From Ramlibacter ginsenosidimutans (GTDB lineage: Bacteria; Pseudomonadota; Gammaproteobacteria; Burkholderiales; Burkholderiaceae_C), in assembly GCF_042678185.1 (NCBI RefSeq), contig NZ_JBHUDQ010000001.1: DNA of 64,000 bases; one strand, given 5' to 3'. Numbering within the stretch: the stretch's first letter is position 1; each line of letters begins with the position of its first letter. The notes under the pieces are model-generated. The model was given only the letters and a program-made list of their open reading frames with translations. It made no database searches and was not told where the DNA came from. Below, piece by piece: positions 8,904 through 17,365 of this stretch. The translations under genes were made by a program, and so were the position numbers.

Positions 8904-9871
8904 CACTCGTCCTTCATGCCGGTGGCCTTGACCACCTTGCCGAGGCGCGCATGTTCTTCCTCGGTGAACTTGATGAAGGAAGCGCGCGTGCCGCCGATGG
9001 GCTCGATGCCCAGGCCACGCAGCTTCTCGACCACCGCCGGGTCCTTCATCGCCTTGTCGACGGCGGCTGCCATCTTGTCCTGGATGTCCACGGGCGTTCC
9101 CGCGGGCGCGTGCACGCCGGCCCAGTGGGCGATGTTCACTTCCTTGAAGCCCTGCTCGATGGCGGTGGGCAGGCTCGGGTAAGCAGGGATGCGCCTGGTC
9201 CACGTCGTGGCCAGCGCCTTGAGCTTGCCCCCCTTGATCTGCGGCAGCACGACGATGCTCGCTTCCGAGGTCGCGTCGACCTGGTTGCCCAGCACGGCGG
9301 CCACGCCTTCGTTGCCGCTCTTGTAGGGCACGATGTCCAGCTTGGCGCCGTACTCGCTGGTGAGCATGCCCGCGACGAAGTGCGGCGTGCTGCCGACACC
9401 CGCGGTGCTCCAGTGCAGGCCCTGGCCCTTCTTCGAGGCCTCGACGAATTCCTTCAGGTCCTTGTACGGCGAATTGGCCGGCACGATGATCACCGACGGC
9501 GCCAGGCCGATCATGGCCACCGGCACGAGGTCGCTGTCCTTGTACGTCACCTTGCGGATCATGCTGTTCGACACCACGCCTGCGGAGCTGATCAGGAAGG
9601 TGTAGCCGTCCGGAGCGGCCTTCGCGACGATGTCGGTGCCGACGATGGTGCCGGCGCCCGGCTTGTTGTCCACCACGATCGGCTGGCCCAGCACCTTGGA
9701 CGCGCCTTCGGCGGCCGCGCGTGCCAGCAGGTCGTTCGCGCCACCGGGACCGAAGGGGACCACGAAGTGAATGGGGCGCGACGGCCACGCATCGGCGGCA
9801 TTGGCCGCGAAGGAGGCGAGGGAGAGGAGCGAGGCGGCGCAGAGGAGCGTGGTGCGGCGGGTGTAATGCAT
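8903..9871 (-). CDS. Bug/TctC-family periplasmic tricarboxylate-type binding protein (copy 1)
   Basis: 322 residues with a Sec signal peptide ending near AANAADAWPSRPI. The core has FVVPFGPGGANDLLAR, VVDNKPGAGTIVG and KAAPDGYTFL, which are the Bug/TctC signatures that line the carboxylate-binding pocket. Bug proteins trap organic acids or related compounds in the periplasm; most in Burkholderiales have no linked TctA/TctB, and none is present here. It lies 99 bases downstream of the IlvD/Edd gene and overlaps the lyase by one base. It may feed the lyase or work as a sensor subunit. Confidence 0.93.
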   Translation of the reverse strand: MHYTRRTTLLCAASLLSLASFAANAADAWPSRPIHFVVPFGPGGANDLLARAAAEGASKVLGQPIVVDNKPGAGTIVGTDIVAKAAPDGYTFLISSAGVVSNSMIRKVTYKDSDLVPVAMIGLAPSVIIVPANSPYKDLKEFVEASKKGQGLHWSTAGVGSTPHFVAGMLTSEYGAKLDIVPYKSGNEGVAAVLGNQVDATSEASIVVLPQIKGGKLKALATTWTRRIPAYPSLPTAIEQGFKEVNIAHWAGVHAPAGTPVDIQDKMAAAVDKAMKDPAVVEKLRGLGIEPIGGTRASFIKFTEEEHARLGKVVKATGMKDE

Positions 9872-9970
9872 ATGGGTTCGTGCGGGCCCTACGGCCTGTT
9901 GCTCAGGAGAAGAGAGTCCGGGATTTTCGCACGACGCATGTCGAAGGCTGGCGGTGAACGCCGGCCCAGC

Positions 9971-11701
9971 TCACGCCTTGGGCACCGCGCCCTTCTTCAC
10001 CGGCGCGGCGAGGAAGTCGAAGTCGACGCCCTTGTCTGCCTGCGTCACCGTTTCCAGGAACAGCTTGCGGTAACCGCGCTCGGCACGCGGTTCGTGCACC
10101 GGCTGCTCCTGCGCACGGCGCGCGAGTTCCGCGTCGGACACGAGCAAGGCGATCTCGCGCTTGCTCACGGACAAGCGGATGCGATCGCCATTGCGCACGT
10201 GCGCCAGCGGGCCGCCAATGGCGGATTCCGGCGTCACGTGCAGCACGATCGTGCCGAACGCCGTGCCGCTCATGCGGCCATCCGAGATGCGCACCATGTC
10301 CTTCACGCCTTGCCGCGCGAGCTTGCGCGGCAGCGGGATGTAGCCGGCTTCCGGCATGCCGGGCGCGCCCTTGGGGCCGATGTTCTTCAGCACCAGGATG
10401 TCCTCCCGCTGCACGTCGAGGTCGTCGCTGTCGATGCGGTCCGCGAGGTCCTGCAGCCCCTCGAACACGACCGCCCGGCCTTCATGCTCCATCAGCTTGG
10501 GATCGGCCGCCGACTGCTTGATGATCGCGCCCCCCGGTGCGAGGTTGCCGCGCAGCACCGCGATGCCGCCTTCCCGGTAGATGGGGTTGGTGCGCGGTCG
10601 CACGACGTCCTGCTTGAACGGTGGCGCGGCGCGCTCCAGTTCCTCGCCCAGGGTGCGGCCAGTGACCGTCAAGGCATCGAGGTGCAGCAAGGGCTTGAGC
10701 TCCCGCAGCAGCGTGGCCATGCCGCCCGCCGCGTGGAAGTGCTCCATGTAGTGCTGGCCGGAGGGCTTCAGGTCCACCAGCACCGGCGTTTCGCGGCCCA
10801 TGCGGTCCAGCGCCTGCAGGTCGACCTCCAGGCCCATGCGGCCCGCGATCGCCGTGATGTGCACGATGGCATTGGTCGAGCCGCCGATCGCGAGCAGCAC
10901 GCGCATCGCGTTCTCGAAAGCCTTCTCTGTCAGCACCTTGTCGATCGTGAGCCGCGACCTGGCGATCTCCACGGCGACGGTGCCCGTGTGCTCCGCCACG
11001 CGCATGCGGTCCGACGTGACCGCGGGCGGCGTCGCGCCGCCCGGCACCGTCATTCCCAGCGCCTCGGCGACACACGCCATCGTGCTCGCGGTCCCCATCA
11101 CCGAGCAGGTGCCCACGCTGGGCACCAGCTGGTTGTTGACGTCGTTGATTTCCTGCTCGTCGATCTCGTCGGCCCGGAACTTCGCCCAGTAGCGGCGGCA
11201 GTCGGTGCAGGCCCCGACGACTTCGCCGCGATGCGTGCCGGTGAGCATGGATCCCGTGATCAGCTGCACCGCCGGCAAGCCCGCCGACGCGGCTCCCATG
11301 AGCTGGGCCGGCACGGTCTTGTCGCAGCCGCCGATCAGCACCACCGCATCCATCGGCTGGGCCCGCAGCATCTCCTCGGTGTCCATGGACATGAGGTTGC
11401 GCAGGTACATGCTGGTGGGCGCCGCGAAACTCTCGCCGATGGAAATCGTCGGGAACTTCACCGGCAGGCCTCCGGCGAGCATGATGCCGCGCTGCACCGC
11501 CTCGATCAGCTGCGGCATGTTGCCATGGCACGGGTTGTAGCCGCTGCCGGTGTCGGCGATACCGATCACCGGCCGGTCGAGGGCGTGGTCGGTGAGTCCC
11601 GCGCCCTTGATGAACGCCTTGCGCAGGAACAGGGAGAAACCGGCATCACCGTAGTTGGTGAGGCCCTTGCGCATGCCGCTCGGATCCTTGGAGTCGCTCA
11701 T
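9971..11701 (-). CDS. IlvD/Edd-family dehydratase (aldonic-acid or dihydroxy-acid dehydratase)
   Basis: 576 residues, full family length. Iron-sulphur and Mg ligands are visible in NPCHGNMPQL, GGCDKTVPAQLMG and GACTDCRRYW. The C-terminal signature SDGRMSGTAFGTIVLHVTPE is present. IlvD/Edd enzymes dehydrate 2,3-dihydroxy acids: branched-chain precursors, 6-phosphogluconate, or sugar acids such as arabinonate, xylonate and galactonate. Close linkage to Bug proteins and sugar-acid-type enzymes, away from ilv genes, favours a sugar-acid substrate; this is inferred from context. The start is 4 bases after the stop of the upstream Bug gene, so they are co-transcribed. Confidence 0.9.
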   Translation of the reverse strand: MSDSKDPSGMRKGLTNYGDAGFSLFLRKAFIKGAGLTDHALDRPVIGIADTGSGYNPCHGNMPQLIEAVQRGIMLAGGLPVKFPTISIGESFAAPTSMYLRNLMSMDTEEMLRAQPMDAVVLIGGCDKTVPAQLMGAASAGLPAVQLITGSMLTGTHRGEVVGACTDCRRYWAKFRADEIDEQEINDVNNQLVPSVGTCSVMGTASTMACVAEALGMTVPGGATPPAVTSDRMRVAEHTGTVAVEIARSRLTIDKVLTEKAFENAMRVLLAIGGSTNAIVHITAIAGRMGLEVDLQALDRMGRETPVLVDLKPSGQHYMEHFHAAGGMATLLRELKPLLHLDALTVTGRTLGEELERAAPPFKQDVVRPRTNPIYREGGIAVLRGNLAPGGAIIKQSAADPKLMEHEGRAVVFEGLQDLADRIDSDDLDVQREDILVLKNIGPKGAPGMPEAGYIPLPRKLARQGVKDMVRISDGRMSGTAFGTIVLHVTPESAIGGPLAHVRNGDRIRLSVSKREIALLVSDAELARRAQEQPVHEPRAERGYRKLFLETVTQADKGVDFDFLAAPVKKGAVPKA

Positions 11702-11705
11702 TGCT

Positions 11706-12689
11706 TCATTCCTCGGCCTTCACGCCGGTCTCGTCGATCACTTTCGCCCACTTGGCCACTTCGGCCTTCAGCCGCACCGAAGCTTCGGCGGGCGTCTGCG
11801 GCGGCAGGGCGTACACGCCCTGGCTGAGGAATTGCTCCTTCGCCACCGGGTCCTGCATGATTTTGCCGATTTCGGCATTGAGGCGCGCCAGCACTTCGGG
11901 CGGCGTGCCCGCCGGCGCCATGACGCCGAACGTGGACACGACCTCGAAGTCCTTCCAGCCTGATTCGTTCACGGTCGGCACGTCCGGCAGCATCGAGATG
12001 CGTTGCGGGGTGGTCACCGCCAGCGCGCGCACCTTGCCTGCACGAATCTGCTGCAGAGCCGCCGGCACCGTCTCGGCGGCCATCAGCACCTGGCCGCCGA
12101 CCAGGTCCATCATCGCGGGGCCGCTGCCCTTGTAGGGCACGTGGATCATGTCCGCGCCGCTTTGCAGCCGGAACATCTCCACCGCCATGCGCTGCGGCGC
12201 GCCGGCACCGGACGATGCGTACGTCAGCTTGTTCGGGTTGGCCTTGGCAAAGCTCACCAGTTGCTGGAAGCTGGTGGCGGGCACCGAGGGATGGACGATG
12301 AACACCAGCGGCACGTAGCCCACCACCTGGATGGCCGTGAGGTCCTTCTGCAGGTCGTAGCTGATCCTGCCGCGCTCCAGCCGCGCCATCGTCGAATGCG
12401 AGGTCATGGCCGCCATCAGCAGCGTGTAGCCATCGGGCCTGGACTTCGCGACCACGTCGGCGCCGATGTTGCCGCCGGCGCCACCGCGGTTGTCGACCAC
12501 CACCTGCTGGCCGAGCGCCGTGGACAGGCGCTGCGCGACGATGCGCCCGATCACGTCGGTCGCGCCGCCGGGCGGATACGGCACCACCAGCCTGAGTGGC
12601 TTGTCGGGCCAGGCGGCCAACGCGGCGGCGGGCAGCAGCGCGGCAGCGCAAAGCGCGGCGAGAAGGCCGCGGCGGAACAGGGTGGGCAT
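11706..12689 (-). CDS. Bug/TctC-family periplasmic binding protein (copy 2)
   Basis: 327 residues with a signal peptide (RRGLLAALCAAALLPAAALA) and cleavage before AWPDKPLRLV. It carries VVPYPPGGATDVIGRIVAQ, VVDNRGGAGGNIGADVVAK and RPDGYTLLM, followed by the second lobe with MIHVPYKGSGPAMMDLVGG. This is a complete Bug protein. It heads a minus-strand operon with the IlvD/Edd dehydratase 4 bases downstream and is divergent from the DapA-family gene across 130 bases. It presumably binds the aldonate or other hydroxy-acid used by the dehydratase (inference). Confidence 0.93.
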   Translation of the reverse strand: MPTLFRRGLLAALCAAALLPAAALAAWPDKPLRLVVPYPPGGATDVIGRIVAQRLSTALGQQVVVDNRGGAGGNIGADVVAKSRPDGYTLLMAAMTSHSTMARLERGRISYDLQKDLTAIQVVGYVPLVFIVHPSVPATSFQQLVSFAKANPNKLTYASSGAGAPQRMAVEMFRLQSGADMIHVPYKGSGPAMMDLVGGQVLMAAETVPAALQQIRAGKVRALAVTTPQRISMLPDVPTVNESGWKDFEVVSTFGVMAPAGTPPEVLARLNAEIGKIMQDPVAKEQFLSQGVYALPPQTPAEASVRLKAEVAKWAKVIDETGVKAEE

Positions 12690-12819
12690 GCTTGTCTCCT
12701 TGTATTCTCTGGGAATGCTCCAGCTGCGAGTGTGCGCAGGACGCCACGGCGGGGGAACACGCTTGCGCTATCTTCAGACGCAAAATACTTTGCGTTCCCA
12801 CCCTCCACAATCCCGCGCC

Positions 12820-13752
12820 ATGACCGCATCCACTCCACGCATCCAGGGCGTCCTGTCGCCCGTCCTGACGCCGTTCAACGCCGACTACAGTCCCGACGCC
12901 GACCGCTTCATCCGGCATTGCCGCTGGCTGCTGGACCAGGAAGTGGGGCTCGCGATCTTCGGCACCAACTCCGAAGCCAACTCGATGTCCGTGGTGGAGA
13001 AGCGGCGCCTGTTCGACGCGCTGCTGGAAGCCGGCCTGCCGCCCTCGCGCATGATGCCGGGCACCGGGTGCTGCGCCATCTCCGATTCGATCGAGCTCAC
13101 CCGGCGCGCGGTGCAAGCGGGCGTGGGCGGCGTGCTCATGCTGCCGCCCTTCTACTACAAGGGCGTGAGCGAGGAAGGCCTGTACCGCAACTTCGCGACG
13201 ATCATCGATGCGGTCGCCGACGAGCGCCTGCGCATCTACCTGTACCACATTCCGCCGGTGTCGAACACGCCGATCCCGCGCGGCGTGGTCGCGCGGCTGC
13301 TGAAGTCCTATCCGGGCATCGTGGCCGGCATGAAGGACAGCGGCGGTGACTGGAACCACACCAAGGCGATGATCGAGGAGTTCGGGCCGCAGGGCTTCGA
13401 CGTGTTCGCGGGCAGCGAGAACTTCCTGCTGGCCGACCTGCGCGCCGGCGGTCCCGGCTGCATCACGGCGACCGCCAACGTGAATCCGACGGCGATCATG
13501 CGCCTGTACAAGACCTGGAAGCAGGCGGATGCGGACCAGCAGCAGAAGGACCTCGACGGCACGCGCGCGGCGTTCGCGCAGTTCCCGATGATTCCCGCGA
13601 TGAAGGCGGCCATCGCATGGAAGACCGGCCGCGAAGACTGGATCCACGTGCGCCCGCCGCTGGTGAACCTGGACGCGCAACAGCGCCAGGGCCTGCAGGC
13701 GGCGCTGGACAAGGTGGGGTTCACGATGCCGAACGCGGGGGCGTTGGCGTAA
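12820..13752 (+). CDS. DapA/DHDPS-family aldolase or dehydratase
   Basis: 310 residues, a class I aldolase TIM barrel. Motifs: GVLSPVLTPFNADYSPD, the GTNSEANSMSVVEKRRLF loop (GTTGE in true DapA), YLYHIPPVSNTP with the proton-relay Tyr, and the Schiff-base Lys in VAGMKDSGGDW. The altered GTNSEA loop argues against dihydrodipicolinate synthase and for a catabolic relative such as 2-keto-3-deoxy-sugar-acid aldolase, KDG dehydratase or an N-acetylneuraminate-lyase-like enzyme. Start at ATG 12820, directly before the conserved N-terminus. Together with the IlvD/Edd and UxaA/GarD dehydratases on either side it could complete a dehydratase-aldolase route (inference). Confidence 0.88.
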   Translation: MTASTPRIQGVLSPVLTPFNADYSPDADRFIRHCRWLLDQEVGLAIFGTNSEANSMSVVEKRRLFDALLEAGLPPSRMMPGTGCCAISDSIELTRRAVQAGVGGVLMLPPFYYKGVSEEGLYRNFATIIDAVADERLRIYLYHIPPVSNTPIPRGVVARLLKSYPGIVAGMKDSGGDWNHTKAMIEEFGPQGFDVFAGSENFLLADLRAGGPGCITATANVNPTAIMRLYKTWKQADADQQQKDLDGTRAAFAQFPMIPAMKAAIAWKTGREDWIHVRPPLVNLDAQQRQGLQAALDKVGFTMPNAGALA

Positions 13753-13759
13753 GGCGTGC

Positions 13760-13842
13760 TGGGGTTCGCTGCGCTCACCACCAGCCTACGGGGTGAGCGC
13801 GAATTTCGACGTAGGCTGGCGGTGAGCCGCAGGCGAACCCCA
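13760..13842. repeat. Long imperfect inverted repeat between convergent genes
   Basis: A 31-base left arm (13760-13790) pairs with a 33-base right arm (13810-13842): one mismatch and two single-base insertions, around a 19-base loop. It starts 8 bases after the stop of the DapA-family gene and ends 5 bases before the end of the convergent UxaA/GarD gene. It can form a strong cruciform or RNA hairpin in either direction, so it may work as a bidirectional terminator. It resembles dispersed palindromic intergenic elements known in Proteobacteria; I see only this copy in the window. Confidence 0.75.
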
Positions 13843-13846
13843 GCTC

Positions 13847-15394
13847 CTAACTCACCACCCCGATATTCCACGGCACGAACTCGTGGTCGCCGAGACCGAG
13901 GAGTTCGCTCTTGCTGCGCTCGCCCGAAGCGATCTTCAGCGTCAGCCGGAAGATCTCTTCGGCCGTTTCCGCCATCGTCCTGGTGCCGTCCAGGATCTCG
14001 CCGCAGTTGTAGTCCATGTCCTCGGTGAGCCGCGAGTACATGGGCGTGTTGGTGGCCAGCTTGATCGAGGGCACCGGCTTGGCGCCGAACATCGAGCCGC
14101 GGCCGGTCGTGAACAGGATCATGTTCGCGCCGCCGGCGATCTGGCCGGTCGCGGAGCACGGGTCGAAGCCCGGCGTGTCCATGAAGACGAAGCCGTTCTG
14201 CTTGACCGGCTCGGCGTAGCGATAGACCTCCATCAGGCCCGTGGTGCCGCCTTTCATGGAGGAGCCCAGCGACTTTTCGAAGATGTTCGCGAGGCCGCCC
14301 ACCTGGTTGCCCGGGCTCACGGCGCCGTTGATCTGCACGTCGCGGCCGGGGGAGTATTCCTCCTTCCACCAGCGGATCCGGTCGATCAGCTTCTTGCCGA
14401 CGGACTCGTTCACTGCACGACGTGTGAGCGTGTGCTCCACGCCATAGATCTCCGGGGTCTCCGACAGGATCGCCGTGCCGCCGTGGCGCACGAGGATGTC
14501 CATCGCTGCGCCCAGCGCAGGATTGGCGGTGATCGACGAGAACCCATCGGACCCGCCGCATTGCAGGCCCACCTTGAGGTGCTTCGCCGACACGGGCACG
14601 CGCGCCACGTCGTTGGCACGCGGCAGCATCTTCTTCACCGCCTCGACTGCGGCTTCCACGGTCTTGCGCGTGCCGCCCGACTCCTGCATCACGAAGGTCG
14701 CCAGGCGCGGGTTGGCTTCGAGCTTCTCCTGCGCGAGCAGGCCGGAGAGCTGGTTGCGCTCGCAGCCCAGCCCGATGATCAGCACGCCGGCGAAGTTGGG
14801 GTGCTTCGCGTAGCCGCCGATGGTCCGGCGCAGCAGGTCCATGGGCTCGCCGCTCATTTCCATGCCGCAGCCCAGGCCATGCGTGAGGCCGACGACGCCA
14901 TCGATGTGGGGAAAGGCCGCCAGCCGCTCCTCCGTGAACCACTCCGCCACCTTGTGCACGACGGTCGCCGAGCAGTTCACGGTGGACAGGATGCCGATGT
15001 AGTTGCGCGTGCCGACCTGGCCGTCCGGGCGCACGTAGCCCATGAACGTGGCCTGCTCGCTGTCGGGAAGCACCGGGGTGGCCACGTACTCGCTTGCGTA
15101 CGCGTAGTCACGATCGAACTCGCGGAAGCTCACGTTGTGCGAGTGCACGTAGGTGCCCGGTGCGATGTCCACGGCCGCGAAGCCGATGCACACGTTGTAC
15201 TTCAGGATCGCCTCGCCCGCCTTGATCGCGCGCGCGGCGATCTTGTGGCCCGCGGGCACCTGGCTGCGGCTGGTGAAGCCTTCGCTGGGCACCGGCGTGC
15301 CGATGCCCACGTCCACCCGCGCCACCACGACGTTGTCGTTGGGGTGCAGGCGGATGATGGGTCCGTGCACCTTCTTGCCTGATAGTTCGATCAT
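13847..15394 (-). CDS. UxaA/GarD-family dehydratase (altronate or galactarate dehydratase-like)
   Basis: 515 residues. The N-terminal SAF domain (about 1-100, with HPNDNVVVARVDV and the APGTYVHSHN loop) is followed by the UxaA/GarD catalytic region beginning VRPDGQVGTRNYIGI, with LTHGLGCGME, IGLGCERNQ, LQCGGSDGFSSITANPALG and FTTGRGSMFG. Family members are Fe(II)-dependent and dehydrate altronate or galactarate/meso-sugar acids to 2-keto-3-deoxy products. Sequence alone does not separate the two activities. A Bug protein gene ends 10 bases upstream, so uptake and first catabolic step appear co-transcribed. Confidence 0.9.
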   Translation of the reverse strand: MIELSGKKVHGPIIRLHPNDNVVVARVDVGIGTPVPSEGFTSRSQVPAGHKIAARAIKAGEAILKYNVCIGFAAVDIAPGTYVHSHNVSFREFDRDYAYASEYVATPVLPDSEQATFMGYVRPDGQVGTRNYIGILSTVNCSATVVHKVAEWFTEERLAAFPHIDGVVGLTHGLGCGMEMSGEPMDLLRRTIGGYAKHPNFAGVLIIGLGCERNQLSGLLAQEKLEANPRLATFVMQESGGTRKTVEAAVEAVKKMLPRANDVARVPVSAKHLKVGLQCGGSDGFSSITANPALGAAMDILVRHGGTAILSETPEIYGVEHTLTRRAVNESVGKKLIDRIRWWKEEYSPGRDVQINGAVSPGNQVGGLANIFEKSLGSSMKGGTTGLMEVYRYAEPVKQNGFVFMDTPGFDPCSATGQIAGGANMILFTTGRGSMFGAKPVPSIKLATNTPMYSRLTEDMDYNCGEILDGTRTMAETAEEIFRLTLKIASGERSKSELLGLGDHEFVPWNIGVVS

Positions 15395-15404
15395 GCGGGC
15401 GCAA

Positions 15405-16379
15405 TCACTCGACGGAGATGTGGGCGGCCTTGATCAGCTTGGCCATGCGGGGCACCTGCTCCTTCATCAGCTCGGAGAACTGCTGGCTGGTGCTGGCCAC
15501 GATCGTGAAGCCCTGGTCCGTCACCTTGCCGGAAAGCTCCTTCGACTTCAGCGCCGCGATCGCCTCGCTCTCGAGCTTCTGCACGACGGGCGCCGGCGTG
15601 CCGGCCGGGGCGAACAGGCCGTACCAGGTCAGCACTTCGAAATCGGGCAGCTTCGCGGCTTCGGCGATGGTGGGCACATCCGGAAAGGCGGGGTGGCGCT
15701 TGAGGCCGGTCTGCGCGATGGCGCGCAGCTTGCCGGATTGCACGTAGGGCTGGATCGCGGGCACGTTGGAGAAGATGACGGGCACCTGGCCGCCGACGGC
15801 GTCGGTGAGAGCGGGCGCTTCGCCCTTGTACGGGACGTGCGTCATGTCTATGCCCAGCTCCGTCTTGAACAGCTCGCCCGCCACGTGCTGCGGACCGCCG
15901 GCGCCGGCAGAGGCGTACGAAAGTTTCCCCTTCTTCGCCAGTGCGATCAGCTCCTGCATGTTCCTGGCCGGCACGCTGGGGTGCACGGCCAGGATCATGG
16001 GCATGGAGACCAGCATGCTGATGGGGGTGAAATCCTTGACCGGGTCGAACTGCAGCTTGGGATAGATGTTGGGGGCCACCAGCATCGTCGACTGCGAGCC
16101 GAGGAAGATGGTGTAGCCGTCGGCGGCCGACCTGGCCACGTAGGTGGCGGCGATGGTGCCCGTGGCACCCGGCTTGTCGTCCACCAGGAAGGACTGGCCC
16201 GTCTGTGCTCCCATCTGGGTGCCCACCATGCGGGCGATGATGTCGGCGCCGCCGCCGGCGGCAAAGCCCACGGCGATCTTCACCGGCTTGTCCGGGTAGC
16301 CGGCCGCGCGGGCGGGCAGGATGGCGGCGGCCAGGGTGGCGGCGGTGGCGCCCAGGGCGGCGCGGCGGGTGACGGTCAT
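15405..16379 (-). CDS. Bug/TctC-family periplasmic binding protein (copy 3)
   Basis: 324 residues. Start at ATG 16379 gives MTVTRRAALGATAATLAAA, with a double-Arg signal sequence that could be Sec or Tat, then AGYPDKPVKIAVGFAAGGG and DDKPGATGTIAATYVARSA. The second lobe has MTHVPYKGEAPALTDAVGG. The third lobe-one loop, GFAAGGGADIIAR, differs from the other copies (FGPGG, YPPGG, FGAGG), so the ligand may differ. It is the first gene of the pair with the UxaA/GarD dehydratase and is divergent from a LysR gene. Confidence 0.93.
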   Translation of the reverse strand: MTVTRRAALGATAATLAAAILPARAAGYPDKPVKIAVGFAAGGGADIIARMVGTQMGAQTGQSFLVDDKPGATGTIAATYVARSAADGYTIFLGSQSTMLVAPNIYPKLQFDPVKDFTPISMLVSMPMILAVHPSVPARNMQELIALAKKGKLSYASAGAGGPQHVAGELFKTELGIDMTHVPYKGEAPALTDAVGGQVPVIFSNVPAIQPYVQSGKLRAIAQTGLKRHPAFPDVPTIAEAAKLPDFEVLTWYGLFAPAGTPAPVVQKLESEAIAALKSKELSGKVTDQGFTIVASTSQQFSELMKEQVPRMAKLIKAAHISVE

Positions 16380-16446
16380 CTTGTCTCCTTCGGATTGTGC
16401 GCGCGCATGATGGCGCACCCGGCGGCGTCCGGAACCAAGCGCCGCC

Positions 16447-16464
16447 ACATTCATTCGATAATGT
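16447..16464. promoter_or_regulatory. Candidate LysR-type operator
   Basis: ACATT at 16447-16451 and AATGT at 16460-16464 form an inverted repeat with an 8-base spacer, in the 98-base divergent gap between the Bug gene and the LysR gene and just 13 bases before the LysR start. It is AT-richer than its surroundings. Autoregulation by the LysR protein would place its site here. Confidence 0.35.
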
Positions 16465-16477
16465 TCTTTTGCTCCGG

Positions 16478-17365
16478 ATGGACACCGAGTTCCTGCAAAG
16501 CTTCGTGATGGTGATCGACTGCGGCTCGATGGCCGAGGCTGCGCGTCGCCTGGACCTCACGCCCGCTGCCGTCGCAGCGCGGGTGAAGTCGCTCGAAGAA
16601 GCGATGGGGACGGCGCTCGTGAAGCGGGCGGGCCGCACCGTCAAGGCCACGGAGTCCGGCTTGCGCATCCTCACCCACGCGCGCGCCGTGCTGCGCGACG
16701 TGCGCAACCTGCAGGCCCTGGCCAACGACGACGCGCCGCTGGGCGAATGGCGCCTGGGCGTGTCCGCCTCCTCGCTCACGGGCCTGCTGCCGCCGCTGCT
16801 GCGCGGCCTGTACCGCAAGCACCCCAAGCTGGCCGTGTACATGGAGCCGGGCAACTCGGGGACGCTGTACCAGCGCGTGACCGCCGGCATGCTCGACGCC
16901 GCCATCATCGTGGAGCCCCAGTTCACGCTGCCCAAGTCCTGTGGATGGCAGGTGCTGGTGGAGGAACCCTTGTGCCTGCTGGCGCCCCGCGCGCTGGCCG
17001 GGCGCGATCCGCTGGACCTGCTCGCGAGCGAACCCTTCCTGCGCTATGACCGCAGCATGTGGGGCGGCCGGATGGCGGACGCATGGCTGCGCGAGCACCA
17101 GATCCAGCCGCAGGAACGCATCGAGATCGACGCGCTGAATGCGATCGCCGTGTTCGTGCACCATGGTCTCGGCGTGTCGCTGATCCCGGACTGGTCCCCG
17201 CCCTGGCCCGAGGGGCTCGACGTGGTCCGGCTGCCGCTGCCCGGGACGGCACCGGTGCGGCGCATGGGGCTGCTGTGGACCGAGGGGCCGAAAGCGGCGC
17301 TCGCCCGCGCGCTGCTCGCCGAGGCCGACGCGGCAACCCGCGCACCGGCCGTCAATCCAGCTTGA
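16478..17365 (+). CDS. LysR-family transcriptional regulator
   Basis: 295 residues. The helix-turn-helix spans residues 1-60 (FLQSFVMVIDCGSMAEAARR, then LTPAAVAARVKSLEEAMGT and KRAGRTVKATESG). The effector domain follows, with WRLGVSASSLTGLLPPLLRG. The start at 16478 is the ATG immediately before the conserved DNA-binding domain. Its 3' end overlaps the 3' end of the convergent Bug gene by 14 bases. It is divergent from the Bug-dehydratase pair and is the likely regulator of that pair and perhaps of the flanking Bug genes. The inducer is probably the sugar acid or a breakdown product (inference). Confidence 0.92.
   Translation: MDTEFLQSFVMVIDCGSMAEAARRLDLTPAAVAARVKSLEEAMGTALVKRAGRTVKATESGLRILTHARAVLRDVRNLQALANDDAPLGEWRLGVSASSLTGLLPPLLRGLYRKHPKLAVYMEPGNSGTLYQRVTAGMLDAAIIVEPQFTLPKSCGWQVLVEEPLCLLAPRALAGRDPLDLLASEPFLRYDRSMWGGRMADAWLREHQIQPQERIEIDALNAIAVFVHHGLGVSLIPDWSPPWPEGLDVVRLPLPGTAPVRRMGLLWTEGPKAALARALLAEADAATRAPAVNPA

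Noticed and set aside
8951..11827. A 958-codon plus-strand reading frame across the Bug and IlvD/Edd genes
   Set aside because: It is antisense to two well-supported genes and its product is His/Arg/Gln-rich without recognisable domain.
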